From an uncultured Lachnospiraceae bacterium (GTDB taxonomy: Bacteria; Bacillota; Clostridia; Lachnospirales; Lachnospiraceae), in assembly GCA_902789665.1 (NCBI GenBank), contig CADAOY010000001.1, positions 1 to 64,000 of the forward strand: a stretch of DNA of 64,000 nucleotides, given 5' to 3'. This document shows, piece after piece, positions 36,725-45,862 of this stretch. A model generated the notes under the pieces. It searched no databases. It saw only the letters and a list, made by a program, of their open reading frames with translations, and was not told the origin of the DNA. A program made the translations under genes and the position numbers. Within the stretch, counting starts at the first letter, position 1; every line of letters starts with the position of its first letter.

Positions 36725-36749
36725 AAATGTCGCCTACCAAGGGACGTAT
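36725..36749. repeat. Short dispersed palindrome (copy 2)
   Basis: AAATGTCGCCT then GGGACGTAT; a weaker pairing than copies 1 and 4 but the same first 11 bases. Confidence 0.4.
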
Positions 36750-36814
36750 GAAAGATGTAATTAGTTTATACTATTTATAACAGATTGATAGTGTTTAGAA
36801 AGTGAGTTGAAATT

Positions 36815-37075
36815 ATGATACCGGAAAAATGGTTTAAGTATTATACGTCGCAACATTTTGTGGCATTTTCAGGCGATGACGGAGGCCCCTATTCAATTGA
36901 AAAGGTTGACGAACTTTCTGATCTTGCGGAGGAAACAGTTAAGAAAAGAAAAGAGGTGCTTTCTGCAGATAAGTTTGAAACAAATGGTGAATATCAGATT
37001 TATCTTCTGGCTGTATCTGAGTGTGCCTGGGCTGAAAAACTTGGGGCAGTGATAGAGAAACCAATTATTGATTAA
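36815..37075 (+). CDS. Hypothetical 86-residue protein
   Basis: Not recognised. Acidic, soluble, with one helical middle segment (KVDELSDLAEETVKKRKEV). RBS is AGTGAG, modest. Followed closely by a terminator, which supports a short transcription unit. Confidence 0.5.
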   Translation: MIPEKWFKYYTSQHFVAFSGDDGGPYSIEKVDELSDLAEETVKKRKEVLSADKFETNGEYQIYLLAVSECAWAEKLGAVIEKPIID

Positions 37076-37088
37076 ATAGGAATTGAGA

Positions 37089-37112
37089 AGACCAGGCATC
37101 GCCTGGTTTTTT
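37089..37112 (+). terminator. Rho-independent terminator
   Basis: ACCAGGC-ATC-GCCTGGT with a T6 tail, of the CCAGG/CCTGG type recurring in this window. Confidence 0.85.
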
Positions 37113-37169
37113 CTATTATATATAAAAAGAACGAAGAACAAGTCCCTTTTTCGGTACAGTTAAATGATG

Positions 37170-37227
37170 TATAATATATTATGTTTTTTTTAAAAATAGG
37201 TAACGATAGGTAACGAACTGTTTACCT
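37170..37227 (+). promoter_or_regulatory. Promoter and candidate operator of the HTH-like gene
   Basis: TATAAT at 37170-37175 is followed by tandem AGGTAACGAT and AGGTAACGAA (37198-37217) and an inverted TTTACCT (37221-37227), giving GGTAA...TTACC symmetry. Placement just after the likely start suits repression by the downstream gene's own product (inference). Confidence 0.45.
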
Positions 37228-37298
37228 TTACTTTCATATAAAGCGAGTGTACGATTATTTTAACAGCGCTGGTTATACAATAACAAAGGAGAAAAAAC

Positions 37299-38117
37299 AT
37301 GGGCAATAGAAAAATCGTTTATAAAGGCGAAGAATACTCATTTTCAAAGTTAAAATATATTAAATGTTTTGAGCAGTATCGAATGGATCATGCTTTGACA
37401 AAAACGCAATTAGACATTCAAATCTCAGAAATATGTAATATTGGATCTGATGCAGTAAAAAAATGGAGAGGAACAAAGGATTCAGGAACTTCTCCTTCTG
37501 ATATTAAAATGATTGAAAGAATGACATCTTTTTTTGGCCTTAACAGTCTTGATTATTTATTGTCCAAATTTGAAACGGAGGATAATAATCTTATGAATGG
37601 TTTAAATGAGAGACAAGCAATAAAAAATGTTATAAAAAGCTTTTCAAGATTAATAAAAGTTTATTTGAAAACAAAAATGGAATGTGATAACAAGTTGTTG
37701 CAAATTGCGATGAATAACTATTATTTTTTTGAGACAAGTGAAAAAGAAAAGATAGTAGATTGTCTTGTACAATTTGATGGTGAAAACTATATTTATGATG
37801 CAATTGCAAAAGAGGCCGACTATATATGCACTGATTTAGTTGCTGAGTCAATTGATTTACCTAAAGAATTTATGGACTCAATATTAATGCTGATTCATCA
37901 AATTGTATACGAAGATGAAGTCGAAAAAAAATATATGACAGAGAGTGACCTTAAAGAAATAATGGATAAAGAACACACACACCTGTCAAATGATGAAATA
38001 AAAATATACAATGAGTCTCTTGTTTATCATGCTACATTTAAGTATTGTGAAAGGTTTAATGAGATATTAGAAAAATACAATGTTAGCATCGGTGAATACA
38101 TATATTTGATGTGTTAA
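37299..38117 (+). CDS. HTH-like regulator or island-associated protein
   Basis: 272 residues. The first ~95 residues contain a helix-turn-helix-like segment (LTKTQLDIQISEICNIG, then SDAVKKWRG, reminiscent of XRE or P22-repressor folds), followed by a 170-residue all-helical domain with no recognised motif. Repeats upstream look like an operator, so autoregulation is plausible. AT-rich with many ATA, TTA and AAA codons, unlike the resident genes. RBS AAAGGAG. It may control the neighbouring island; that is inference. Confidence 0.55.
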   Translation: MGNRKIVYKGEEYSFSKLKYIKCFEQYRMDHALTKTQLDIQISEICNIGSDAVKKWRGTKDSGTSPSDIKMIERMTSFFGLNSLDYLLSKFETEDNNLMNGLNERQAIKNVIKSFSRLIKVYLKTKMECDNKLLQIAMNNYYFFETSEKEKIVDCLVQFDGENYIYDAIAKEADYICTDLVAESIDLPKEFMDSILMLIHQIVYEDEVEKKYMTESDLKEIMDKEHTHLSNDEIKIYNESLVYHATFKYCERFNEILEKYNVSIGEYIYLMC

Positions 38118-38156
38118 TAACATGTTTATGATGTAATGGAAAAAAAGGTGAATGAA

Positions 38157-38483
38157 ATGAATAAAGGTTTGGAAATTAGAAATAAAAAATTGGAAAAACA
38201 AAGAATAAAAAGAAATACGGTAAAAGATGAACAAGTTGGATTATGACGCTTTATAGACTTTAAAGTTGAAGTTATAGAAAAGGTCAATGGAAAATATCGA
38301 CACACTGGGCATGAACTTGGAAAAGGCTTACAGATTGAGAATAAAGTTTATTTGCTCGATGGACGTTATAAATTTGTTAATAGAAAAAGTTTAAAAATAA
38401 TAAAAATATATAATGAGATTCCAAATTGGGCTAGTGATAGTATGATTACCGATTATAGTAGGTATAACAAAGAAAAAATTTAA
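38157..38483 (+). pseudogene. Small gene interrupted by an in-frame TGA
   Basis: ATG 38157 (RBS AAAGGTG) opens a basic frame of 29 codons that meets TGA at 38244. The same frame then continues open for a further 78 codons to TAA at 38481, with protein-like composition (RFIDFKVEVIEKVNGKY...). One change of TGA to a sense codon such as TGG would restore a 108-residue protein. Most simply a nonsense-inactivated gene. Alternatives are readthrough or two separate small genes, but the second half has no good start. Product not recognised. Confidence 0.5.
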
Positions 38484-38577
38484 TTTAATAAAGTCAGACA
38501 TATCAGCTCGACTCTTGTTTATGTGAATAATCAACTGCTTGACGTGTGTCTTATTAACATTTGAGAAGGAGATTATT

Positions 38578-39765
38578 ATGGTAAAAAGAGCTGTTGCATT
38601 ATGCGAAGGTAAATTAATCGGAATAGAAACAATTTATACGGTTATTGATGGAAGACAAATCAATATACAAAACAAGGTAGAAGAACTGCGTGAGAAAAGC
38701 AAGAGTAAGAAACTTTTCTGCCCTTGTGGCTGTGGAGCAAATCTTGTTTTGGTGGCTGGAGATAGAAATCTAAGAGAACAGCATTTCAGAATACATTCAG
38801 ATAGTTCTGATATTAAATGTGATTACATAGATGAAAGTAGAACTTCAATTGAGTCTAAGATTGTTTTGAAATGCTGGTTAGATGAAAAACTTAAGACTGA
38901 TGATTTGAAGATGAGAGTGCAAATTCAGGATATTGAGGATAATGACAGAAAATATGAATTTACATTATTGTCTGAAAAGAAAAAGATAGCAGTTAATTAT
39001 TGCCACAAAAGAGCCAACTTATCTGATGAAAAGATCAAGATATTAGAGTCAAATAGCAAAGGTATAAATATAATTCATATAGTCGATGACAAAAATGATT
39101 TAATGTCTTATCAGTATCCGGAAATGATGATGAAAATGCAAAATGTACAAGGATACTGCTTGTTATTATTGATAGATGGAAAAGACTATTATAAAGCAAA
39201 ACTTAAAGCAACATATTGCATTCAAACTAAAGAAGGTTTGTGGACTAGTATCTCCATAGCAGAAGGATTATTGGCAAGTTTTAATATTATGGATGGAAAA
39301 TTGTATTTCTATCAGAAACCTATATTGGAAATTAAAGATGCTGCAGTTAAGAAGTATTATTATGATCTTGAATTAAAGGAGAAACGTCTTGATGAAGAAC
39401 GAAGAATAAGGGAAGAACAAGAAAGGCTATTTCGAGAAAAACGAGAGCGAGAAAGGATTCAAGAACAAAAATATTGGGAAGAAATTAGGGCAAAACGACA
39501 AAAAGAACTAGAAGAACAAAGGAAAAGAGAAGAGGAAGAGGCAAGAAAAAGAGAAGAAATAAGAAAACAACGCCGAGAAGAAGAGATAAAAATGTTGACT
39601 GAGCAACTTAATCAGCAAGAAAGAATAGTATATGACAGTAGAAATAGGCGATTAATAAAATGCGAGAAATGTGGAAAAATTGGATATGAAGGGCAATTTT
39701 GTATTTTTGGAGGTAAAGGTAGAGTGAACTTAGGGATTTGCCTTGGATGTGAAAAAAGAAATTAA
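38578..39765 (+). CDS. CoiA-like nuclease-related protein with coiled coil and zinc ribbon
   Basis: 395 residues from ATG 38578 (RBS GAAGGAG). Residues ~30-75 hold CPCGCGANLVLV...REQHFRIH, the Cys/His finger that starts CoiA-like competence or defence nucleases. Residues ~80-190 would be the associated restriction-like domain, but I cannot see a full D-ExK set. Residues ~270-350 form a very charged R/E coiled coil. The C-terminal 45 residues hold CEKCG and CLGCE, a zinc ribbon. It is the left-most intact gene of the defence-like island and shares its A-rich codon use. A DNA-binding role is likely; function is not established. Confidence 0.6.
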   Translation: MVKRAVALCEGKLIGIETIYTVIDGRQINIQNKVEELREKSKSKKLFCPCGCGANLVLVAGDRNLREQHFRIHSDSSDIKCDYIDESRTSIESKIVLKCWLDEKLKTDDLKMRVQIQDIEDNDRKYEFTLLSEKKKIAVNYCHKRANLSDEKIKILESNSKGINIIHIVDDKNDLMSYQYPEMMMKMQNVQGYCLLLLIDGKDYYKAKLKATYCIQTKEGLWTSISIAEGLLASFNIMDGKLYFYQKPILEIKDAAVKKYYYDLELKEKRLDEERRIREEQERLFREKRERERIQEQKYWEEIRAKRQKELEEQRKREEEEARKREEIRKQRREEEIKMLTEQLNQQERIVYDSRNRRLIKCEKCGKIGYEGQFCIFGGKGRVNLGICLGCEKRN

Positions 39766-39970
39766 GAAAGGAAAATGATTGTATAAATTGTTATTTGTTA
39801 TTATAACGTCACCAATGGGTTTGCCAGTAGAATGGTATTATAAAGTTGATTTAATAGATAAAAAATATATAAAATCTTTGATATTTCGTGTAAAATCAAG
39901 GCCTTTGTAGTATAATTATATGGGGATTTGGGGTTGTGAAAGTGCATTTTGTATAATGTTTATAATTAAA

Positions 39971-40000
39971 AGCATAGGACCGGAAGTTCCTGTGCTTTTT
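39971..40000 (+). terminator. Terminator or leader hairpin before the first GIY-YIG-DUF2075 gene
   Basis: AGCATAGGA, loop, TTCCTGTGCT, TTTTT. It ends 29 bases before the next start codon. The TATAAT at 39911-39916 lies upstream of it, so it could be an attenuator for the downstream gene. Nothing else is recognised in 39766-40029. Confidence 0.6.
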
Positions 40001-40029
40001 GTGTTAGTTATGATGGAGTGTAGAAAAAC

Positions 40030-41658
40030 ATGGTATCTTATGTTGATTTAAAAATAGATGACGAGATATGTGCGAATTTAAAAACCTGGAATTACGGAGA
40101 AAACTGGCCAATTGTTTATGTTTATTATAATGCAACAAAGGCATATGTTGGTGAAACGCTGGATGCACGTGAAAGAACTATTCAGCATAGCAAAGAAGGT
40201 GCATTTGCAGATTTTACAAACGTGTTATATATGACAAAAAAAACATTTAATAAATCTGTTATCCTTGATATGGAATCTAACTTGATAAAACATATGGGGA
40301 CAGAAGGTACACGCACGTTAATTAATGGGAATCATGGAATTATAAATCATAATTATTTTTATAAAGAAGCATATGAAGATGATTTTAAAGAGATATGGAA
40401 TCTGTTAAGGGAAAAGGGAATAGTAAGTAAAAGCTTAATTGATATAGAAAACTCAGAATTGTATAAGTATTCACCTTATAAATCACTTACTTCAGAGCAA
40501 AAGGATGCATCATACAAAATATTAAAGAAAATAACCGAAATTAATAATGCGACGCAAAAGTCATTGGTTGAAGTTATTGGTGGCGCAGGTACAGGAAAAA
40601 CAATATTAGCAGTATACCTTATAAAATTAATTAGTGATATTAAGTCAAATTTAAAAGTGTGGAATTCAATTGATGATGCAAATGATGCGGATATTATTGA
40701 AAAACTTAGTAAATCATTAACTGGCATAGAAAAAATAGGCTTTGTTGTTCCAATGGTTCAGTTGAGGAATACCATGAAAGAAATCTTCAAATCTATTAAT
40801 GGATTATCTGAAGATATGATTTATTCGCCAGAAGAGGTTGTAAATGAATCAAAATTTGATGTTCTTATTGTAGATGAAGCGCATAGACTATATAAGAGAA
40901 AACATCTTCCAGGAGCTCATATATATGCAAAGTTTGACAAAATAAACAAAGAATTAATGGGTGATGATTTCAAAGGGAATGAAGATGATTTGACAGAACT
41001 TGATTGGATTATTAGAAGTAGTCGTATACAAGTTCTCTTTTATGATAATTTACAAGAAATACGTTCTACAGATATTGGTTCTGTAAGGTTTGATGAAATA
41101 TGTGCGCCTGTGCTTTATGACAAAATACCATTAGTGTCACAGATGCGTTGTAAGGGTGGTACAGGTTATTATGAATATGTAAAGAAGATATTAGATAACA
41201 ATAATGTCGAAAGTAAAGAATATGTAAAAATTGATAATTATGATTTAAAAGTCGTTGACTCAGTTGATGATTTATATAATCGAATCAAAACATATAATGA
41301 TAAATTGTGTAAAGTTGTCGCTGGACCAGGCTGGAGTTTAGAAGAAGATATTTGTATCGATAATAATGTTCTTCATTGGGGTGATGATATTACTAGTATT
41401 CATAAAATTCAAGGTTTTGATTTAGATTACGCAGGTGTGGTTTTTGGTAAAGAAGTTTTTTATAATAAATCAACAAAACGTATTGAAGTAAATAAAAAAG
41501 AATTAAAAGATAGTTTTACTAAGTCAGATGGTGACGACCAGATGAGACGATATATTTTGAATATTTACCTAACATTAATGACGAGAGGTATACATGGTAC
41601 CTATGTTTATGCGGTTGATGATGATTTAAGGGAATATTTAAAGGAATTCTTCTCTTGA
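40030..41658 (+). CDS. GIY-YIG nuclease fused to DUF2075 ATPase/helicase (copy 1)
   Basis: 542 residues. An N-terminal GIY-YIG endonuclease-like domain (~25-110: IVYVYYNATKAYVGETLD, with an Arg-His segment after it) is followed by a DUF2075 P-loop NTPase. Walker A is GGAGTGKT (~184), Walker B/DEAH is VLIVDEAHR (~280), then VSQMRC (~370), HKIQGFDLDYAGVVFG (~460) and LMTRGIHGTYVYA. DUF2075 proteins are superfamily 1-like helicases found in defence and mobile regions (family knowledge). A homologous gene lies at 48.75 kb. It precedes the Sau3AI-like endonuclease by 21 nt, indicating an operon. Confidence 0.85.
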   Translation: MVSYVDLKIDDEICANLKTWNYGENWPIVYVYYNATKAYVGETLDARERTIQHSKEGAFADFTNVLYMTKKTFNKSVILDMESNLIKHMGTEGTRTLINGNHGIINHNYFYKEAYEDDFKEIWNLLREKGIVSKSLIDIENSELYKYSPYKSLTSEQKDASYKILKKITEINNATQKSLVEVIGGAGTGKTILAVYLIKLISDIKSNLKVWNSIDDANDADIIEKLSKSLTGIEKIGFVVPMVQLRNTMKEIFKSINGLSEDMIYSPEEVVNESKFDVLIVDEAHRLYKRKHLPGAHIYAKFDKINKELMGDDFKGNEDDLTELDWIIRSSRIQVLFYDNLQEIRSTDIGSVRFDEICAPVLYDKIPLVSQMRCKGGTGYYEYVKKILDNNNVESKEYVKIDNYDLKVVDSVDDLYNRIKTYNDKLCKVVAGPGWSLEEDICIDNNVLHWGDDITSIHKIQGFDLDYAGVVFGKEVFYNKSTKRIEVNKKELKDSFTKSDGDDQMRRYILNIYLTLMTRGIHGTYVYAVDDDLREYLKEFFS

Positions 41659-41679
41659 CGTTTATGGGAGAGTCGAAAA

Positions 41680-43155
41680 ATGTTTGATCCAGAAAAAGGC
41701 TATGATCCGGCAAACCCGGAAAGTATTGAAAAATATGCACAACAATTGGTAGACAAAACTTTTTTAGATGTAATACGTGAAAAGGGTAATGTTGAACAAG
41801 TTAATATAGAAGCCTACGCAAATAAACTTCGTAAAGGTGGATTGGGTAATCTGTTAGAAGAAGTATTCTTCGGATATGAGGCCAATTCAAATCAAGAAGC
41901 TGATTTTGCAGAAGCGGGCGTTGAATTAAAGACTTCTCCATTTGAAATCAATTCAAAAGGTGAATTACGAGCTGGTGAAAGACTTGTTCTTACAATGATA
42001 GACTATAATCATCCAGTCGAAATCAATTTTTATCAATCGCATGCTTGGGAAAAAATGGCCCAAATAATGCTTATATATTATTGGCGAAATAAGCAGTTAG
42101 ATAACAATCTTTTGTATCCAATTAAATATATAAAATTGTTTACACCGCCTGAAGAGGATTTGGTGATTATCAAGCGAGATTATAATTATATCATTGATAT
42201 GATTCAACAGGGGCGCGCACATGAATTATCGGAAGCAGATACAATGTATTTAGGTGCTTGCACTAAAGGGGCAACAGCAGAGAAGAGTACAGTTCCTCAG
42301 TTTTATGGAGAACATATTCCTGCGAGAAAAAGAGCTTTTTGTTTTAAAAATTCATACATGACATACGTTCTTAATCATTATATAGTTGGAAATAAAAATG
42401 ATGAAAAGATTATTAAGGATTCAAGTGAAATTAAGGATAGATCATTTGGAGAATTATTAATTGATAAATTAAGTGTTTATACTGGAAAAATTGATTATGA
42501 GATAGCTCAACAGTATTCAATTAATGTAGCGAATAAAGGTTATCGAGCAATGCTGGCATACGCGATGCTTGGTGTAAAAGGGAATAAAGCTGAAGAGTTT
42601 ATAAAGGCCAATATTGAAGTCAAAACAATTCGGTTAGATAAAAAAGGGAGAAATCCAGAACACTTTCGTTTGCATGATTTTGATTTTATTGAACTTGCAA
42701 ATCAAGATTGGGAAGACTCCGATTTGTATGAACAACTTGAAGGAACACAGTTTTTGTTAGTTGTTTATCAAGAAACTAACGAAGGCATAGTATATGTTGG
42801 AAGCCAATTGTGGCATATGAATTCGGAGCAAATAGAAATTGTTCATCAAGGCTGGGAAGCAGTAAAAAGAAAACTTAATGAAGGGGTTACACTTACAGTT
42901 GAAGAAAAAGAAAATGGGAATGTTGTAGTTCATAATGACTTGCCTAAAATAACTGACAATCCTATATTCCATATAAGGCCACACCAACAACAGGCGTATT
43001 ATCGTCTAAAAGATGGACAAGAGTATGGAAAGGGAACTGTATCAAATGGTAGACAGCTTCCCGATGGACAATATATGCCTACCCATTCGTATTGGTTACA
43101 TGGTAAATTCATTCTCTCAATGTTAGATAAAAATATAATTCATATCTGTAAATGA
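41680..43155 (+). CDS. Sau3AI-like type II restriction endonuclease
   Basis: 491 residues, the length of Sau3AI (two MutH-like halves, the first catalytic). The N-terminal core reads KGGLGNLLEEVFFGYEANSN, then DFAEAGVELKTSP, giving the D75...E82-x-K84 catalytic set of the MutH/Sau3AI fold. The second half (~240-490) should be the DNA-binding pseudo-domain. By family it cuts GATC, blocked by C5 methylation, fitting the C5 methyltransferase that follows. The recognition site here is inferred, not seen. RBS GGGAG; same operon as the preceding GIY-YIG-DUF2075 gene. Confidence 0.85.
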   Translation: MFDPEKGYDPANPESIEKYAQQLVDKTFLDVIREKGNVEQVNIEAYANKLRKGGLGNLLEEVFFGYEANSNQEADFAEAGVELKTSPFEINSKGELRAGERLVLTMIDYNHPVEINFYQSHAWEKMAQIMLIYYWRNKQLDNNLLYPIKYIKLFTPPEEDLVIIKRDYNYIIDMIQQGRAHELSEADTMYLGACTKGATAEKSTVPQFYGEHIPARKRAFCFKNSYMTYVLNHYIVGNKNDEKIIKDSSEIKDRSFGELLIDKLSVYTGKIDYEIAQQYSINVANKGYRAMLAYAMLGVKGNKAEEFIKANIEVKTIRLDKKGRNPEHFRLHDFDFIELANQDWEDSDLYEQLEGTQFLLVVYQETNEGIVYVGSQLWHMNSEQIEIVHQGWEAVKRKLNEGVTLTVEEKENGNVVVHNDLPKITDNPIFHIRPHQQQAYYRLKDGQEYGKGTVSNGRQLPDGQYMPTHSYWLHGKFILSMLDKNIIHICK

Positions 43156-43161
43156 TAATAC

Positions 43162-43190
43162 TTGATCAGATTGCTCATAAATGATATAAT
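43162..43190 (+). promoter_or_regulatory. Promoter of the methyltransferase
   Basis: TTGATC (43162-43167), 17-bp spacer, TGATATAAT with -10 at 43185-43190. It gives the methylase its own transcription start between the endonuclease and methylase genes, useful for expressing protection first. The 5' leader is about 100 nt. Confidence 0.65.
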
Positions 43191-43201
43191 AATCTCGAAG
43201 G

Positions 43202-43239
43202 AGAGAACGGATTCTGCTTATCCATTGTAGAAGTTCTCT
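43202..43239 (+). promoter_or_regulatory. Hairpin in the methyltransferase leader
   Basis: AGAGAAC (43202-43208) and GTTCTCT (43233-43239) can pair in the 5' leader. No T tail, so it is a regulatory or operator candidate rather than a terminator. Confidence 0.4.
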
Positions 43240-43294
43240 AATTATCCTTAGAACCCTATCGTTTATGGCGGTAGAAGACAATATGGAGGTTGTT

Positions 43295-44515
43295 ATGCAA
43301 AAGTCAGTTTGCGAGCTCTTCGCAGGAGTTGGCGGTTTTCGACTTGGATTGGAAAGATTAAATTCAGGTTGGGAAACTGTATGGTTTTCTCAATGGGAAC
43401 CCGGAAAAACAAAACAATGGGCGCATGATTGTTATGTTGCGCATTTTGGAGATTCTGTAGATTTAAATGGGGACCCTTCTTCCACAGGCGTGGATATTAG
43501 TACAGTAGATAAAAAATTAATACCTAATCATAATCTGTTGGTTGGCGGATTTCCATGTCAAGATTATTCGGTTGCACACTCTCTTTCTTCATCAAAAGGA
43601 ATAGAAGGAAAGAAGGGGGTATTATGGTGGCAGATTAGAGATGTGATTATAGCCAAGAAACCGCCATTCTGTTTGTTCGAAAATGTGGACAGATTATTAA
43701 AGTCTCCCGCTAGTCAGAGGGGGAGAGATTTTGGAATAATGTTATCGTGCCTCAATGATTTAGGATATATTGTTGAGTGGCGTGTTGTAAATGCAGCTTT
43801 ATATGGCGCTGCACAAAGAAGAAGAAGAGTCTTTATTTTTGCATACAAGAAAACGACTAAGTATGCGAAAAATATGAAAAAGAAAACACCTGAAGATATA
43901 GTAGGAACTACTGGCTTTATGGCAAGCGCTTTTCCTATTAGACCTATATTTGCATTAAATGAATGTAAGATAGGTGATGATATTATTGAAGTGTCTGATT
44001 CATTTAAATTTGCTTTTTCGAATGCTGGTCTTATGAGAGATGGGAACATTTATACTACAGATGTTGTTGAAGTAGAAGAGAAGCCTATTCTGTTGAAAAA
44101 GATTCTTCAGAAAAATGTTGCCGAACATTACTATATTTCTGAGGAGGCTTTACCGAAGTGGGAATATCAAAAAGGAGCAAAAAAAATTCCGCGTAAGGCT
44201 GCTAATGGTCATGAATATATATTCTCTGAAGGACCAGTTGCTTTTCCTGATCCATGGGATAGACCTGGAAGAACTATGCTTACTAGTGAATCTACTCTTA
44301 ATCGTAGTACACATGTTGTCGAAGATCCAGGAACTCACAGACTTAGAATTCTTACTCCAGTTGAAGCAGAACGATTGCAAGGTTTTGATGACAAGTGGAC
44401 TTCATCAGGCGGAATGCCAGAAAGAATGAGATATTTTTGTATGGGCAATGCACTGGTAGTTCCGATGATAACCAGAATGGGTGTTGAAATGACGAGAATT
44501 ATAGAAGCAGAGTAA
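43295..44515 (+). CDS. DNA (cytosine-5-)-methyltransferase of the R-M system
   Basis: 406 residues. Motif I is ELFAGVGGFRLG (~7-18). Motif IV is GGFPCQDYS with catalytic Cys88. Motif VI is FENVDRLL, motif VIII QRRRRVFIF. Motifs IX-X are at the C-terminus (PVEAERLQGF, then GNALVVP). A target-recognition domain lies at ~200-310. Likely methylates the cytosine of GATC by pairing with the Sau3AI-like enzyme (inference). ATG 43295 follows GGAGG by 5 nt; the upstream ATG at 43265 has no RBS. Own promoter; 42 nt before the ParB-like gene. Confidence 0.93.
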   Translation: MQKSVCELFAGVGGFRLGLERLNSGWETVWFSQWEPGKTKQWAHDCYVAHFGDSVDLNGDPSSTGVDISTVDKKLIPNHNLLVGGFPCQDYSVAHSLSSSKGIEGKKGVLWWQIRDVIIAKKPPFCLFENVDRLLKSPASQRGRDFGIMLSCLNDLGYIVEWRVVNAALYGAAQRRRRVFIFAYKKTTKYAKNMKKKTPEDIVGTTGFMASAFPIRPIFALNECKIGDDIIEVSDSFKFAFSNAGLMRDGNIYTTDVVEVEEKPILLKKILQKNVAEHYYISEEALPKWEYQKGAKKIPRKAANGHEYIFSEGPVAFPDPWDRPGRTMLTSESTLNRSTHVVEDPGTHRLRILTPVEAERLQGFDDKWTSSGGMPERMRYFCMGNALVVPMITRMGVEMTRIIEAE

Positions 44516-44557
44516 AAGAAACTGCATATATTCAAACATAAAAGGAGGAATAAAAGT

Positions 44558-45862
44558 ATGGCAGTAATAGGACAAGATTTTCCAAAAAGTAAAAATGCTC
44601 GTAGAGAAAAATTAAATGAAATTAAGGGAAATGCAAAATTAGCGATAAGTACTGTAAAAGTACCTGGTCATGGCATGCAGAATGTGTATAGAATTCCTTT
44701 AGAATACTTATCATACAATCCGTATAATACAAGATTTTTAGCCCAGGCAAAAACATTAGAGACTAGAATTGGACGAGAGCTAAGTGACGAACGACCTGAA
44801 GATGTTGTGGAGATAGAAAAATTTATTTGGGATTACAAAAAAGACAAAAATGAAAGTACTATAGCTTCTTTAATAAAAGAAGGACAATTACAGCCTGGAG
44901 TTGTTACACCATCTGGCTTAATCCTTTCTGGAAACAGACGTTTTAGATTATTAAATGAAATACAACGCAATTATAAAAAATATGCAAAACCAGGTGTAAA
45001 TTTAGATGGTTTGCAGTATTTTGAGGCTGCAATACTTGATACTGATTTGTCGGATAAGGAGATAAGAAAATACGAATCGTTTTACCAATATGGAAACGAG
45101 GATAAAGTAGAATATGATCCAATACAAAAGTATATTGCGGCAAAAGAACAGAAAGAATTAGGTTATGATGAAAAAGAAATTGCAGATAATTTTTTGACAT
45201 TATCTGGAGGGAAAGAATCAAAAGTTAAAGAGTGGCTTGCTGAATTTGAGCTGATGGAAGAATATTTAAATTATATTGGAGAAGATGGTATTTACACAGC
45301 GCTAGAACAGAGAGAAGAGGCTTTTATTAATTTATATAAGACATTAAAAAGTTTTAAACAAGGGAAAGCTGGCAAAGGCATTTGGGCTTTTGACGAATTG
45401 GATTTAGAAGAATTAAAATTTAGATATTTTGATTATATTTGGAAAAACATCGCAACACATGAATTTAGAGAATTTCCAAAAATATTTAGCGATTATAATC
45501 GTTGGCAAATATTCAATTCTAGAGTAAAAAAAGCAACAAGTGATCAGATTGCTTCTTTAGATGACTATAGAGAGCAATATAAAGATGAGTCTGAAAGTAC
45601 AGTTTCTCTAATTAGAGAAAAAGATTACAAAAAAATGGTAGATAAAGAACTAAACAAAGCGTTGGGTGACGAAAAAGCAGTTATAATTAATAAAGAAACG
45701 GATGAAACACCGTGGAAACTGGTTGATCAAATTGATGAGAGAATAAATAAGTTAGAATTACTGATTGACTGTGATTCAAAAGAGGTAAAATCGGAAGAAT
45801 TTCTACAACGAGTAAAAGAAATAATGAGTCATATTGGTCATATTAAACAGAGGATAGATTAA
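44558..45862 (+). CDS. ParB/Spo0J-like nuclease-domain protein
   Basis: 434 residues. The N-terminal ~200 residues resemble the ParB N-terminal (CTPase/nuclease) fold: VYRIPLEYLSYNPYNTRF, then VTPSGLILSGNRRFRLL with the GNRR box, followed by a putative helical DNA-binding middle (ELGYDEKEIADNF). The C-terminal half is unrecognised and helical. In phage-defence neighbourhoods such proteins act as DNA-binding or nicking partners. Strong AAAGGAGG RBS. Its stop codon overlaps the start of the SNF2-like gene by one base, so they are translated together. Confidence 0.7.
   Translation: MAVIGQDFPKSKNARREKLNEIKGNAKLAISTVKVPGHGMQNVYRIPLEYLSYNPYNTRFLAQAKTLETRIGRELSDERPEDVVEIEKFIWDYKKDKNESTIASLIKEGQLQPGVVTPSGLILSGNRRFRLLNEIQRNYKKYAKPGVNLDGLQYFEAAILDTDLSDKEIRKYESFYQYGNEDKVEYDPIQKYIAAKEQKELGYDEKEIADNFLTLSGGKESKVKEWLAEFELMEEYLNYIGEDGIYTALEQREEAFINLYKTLKSFKQGKAGKGIWAFDELDLEELKFRYFDYIWKNIATHEFREFPKIFSDYNRWQIFNSRVKKATSDQIASLDDYREQYKDESESTVSLIREKDYKKMVDKELNKALGDEKAVIINKETDETPWKLVDQIDERINKLELLIDCDSKEVKSEEFLQRVKEIMSHIGHIKQRID

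Noticed and set aside
39911-40029. Strong promoter for the first GIY-YIG-DUF2075 gene
   Set aside because: TATAAT at 39911 has no -35 at proper distance, and a terminator-like hairpin lies between it and the gene; not called as a firm promoter.
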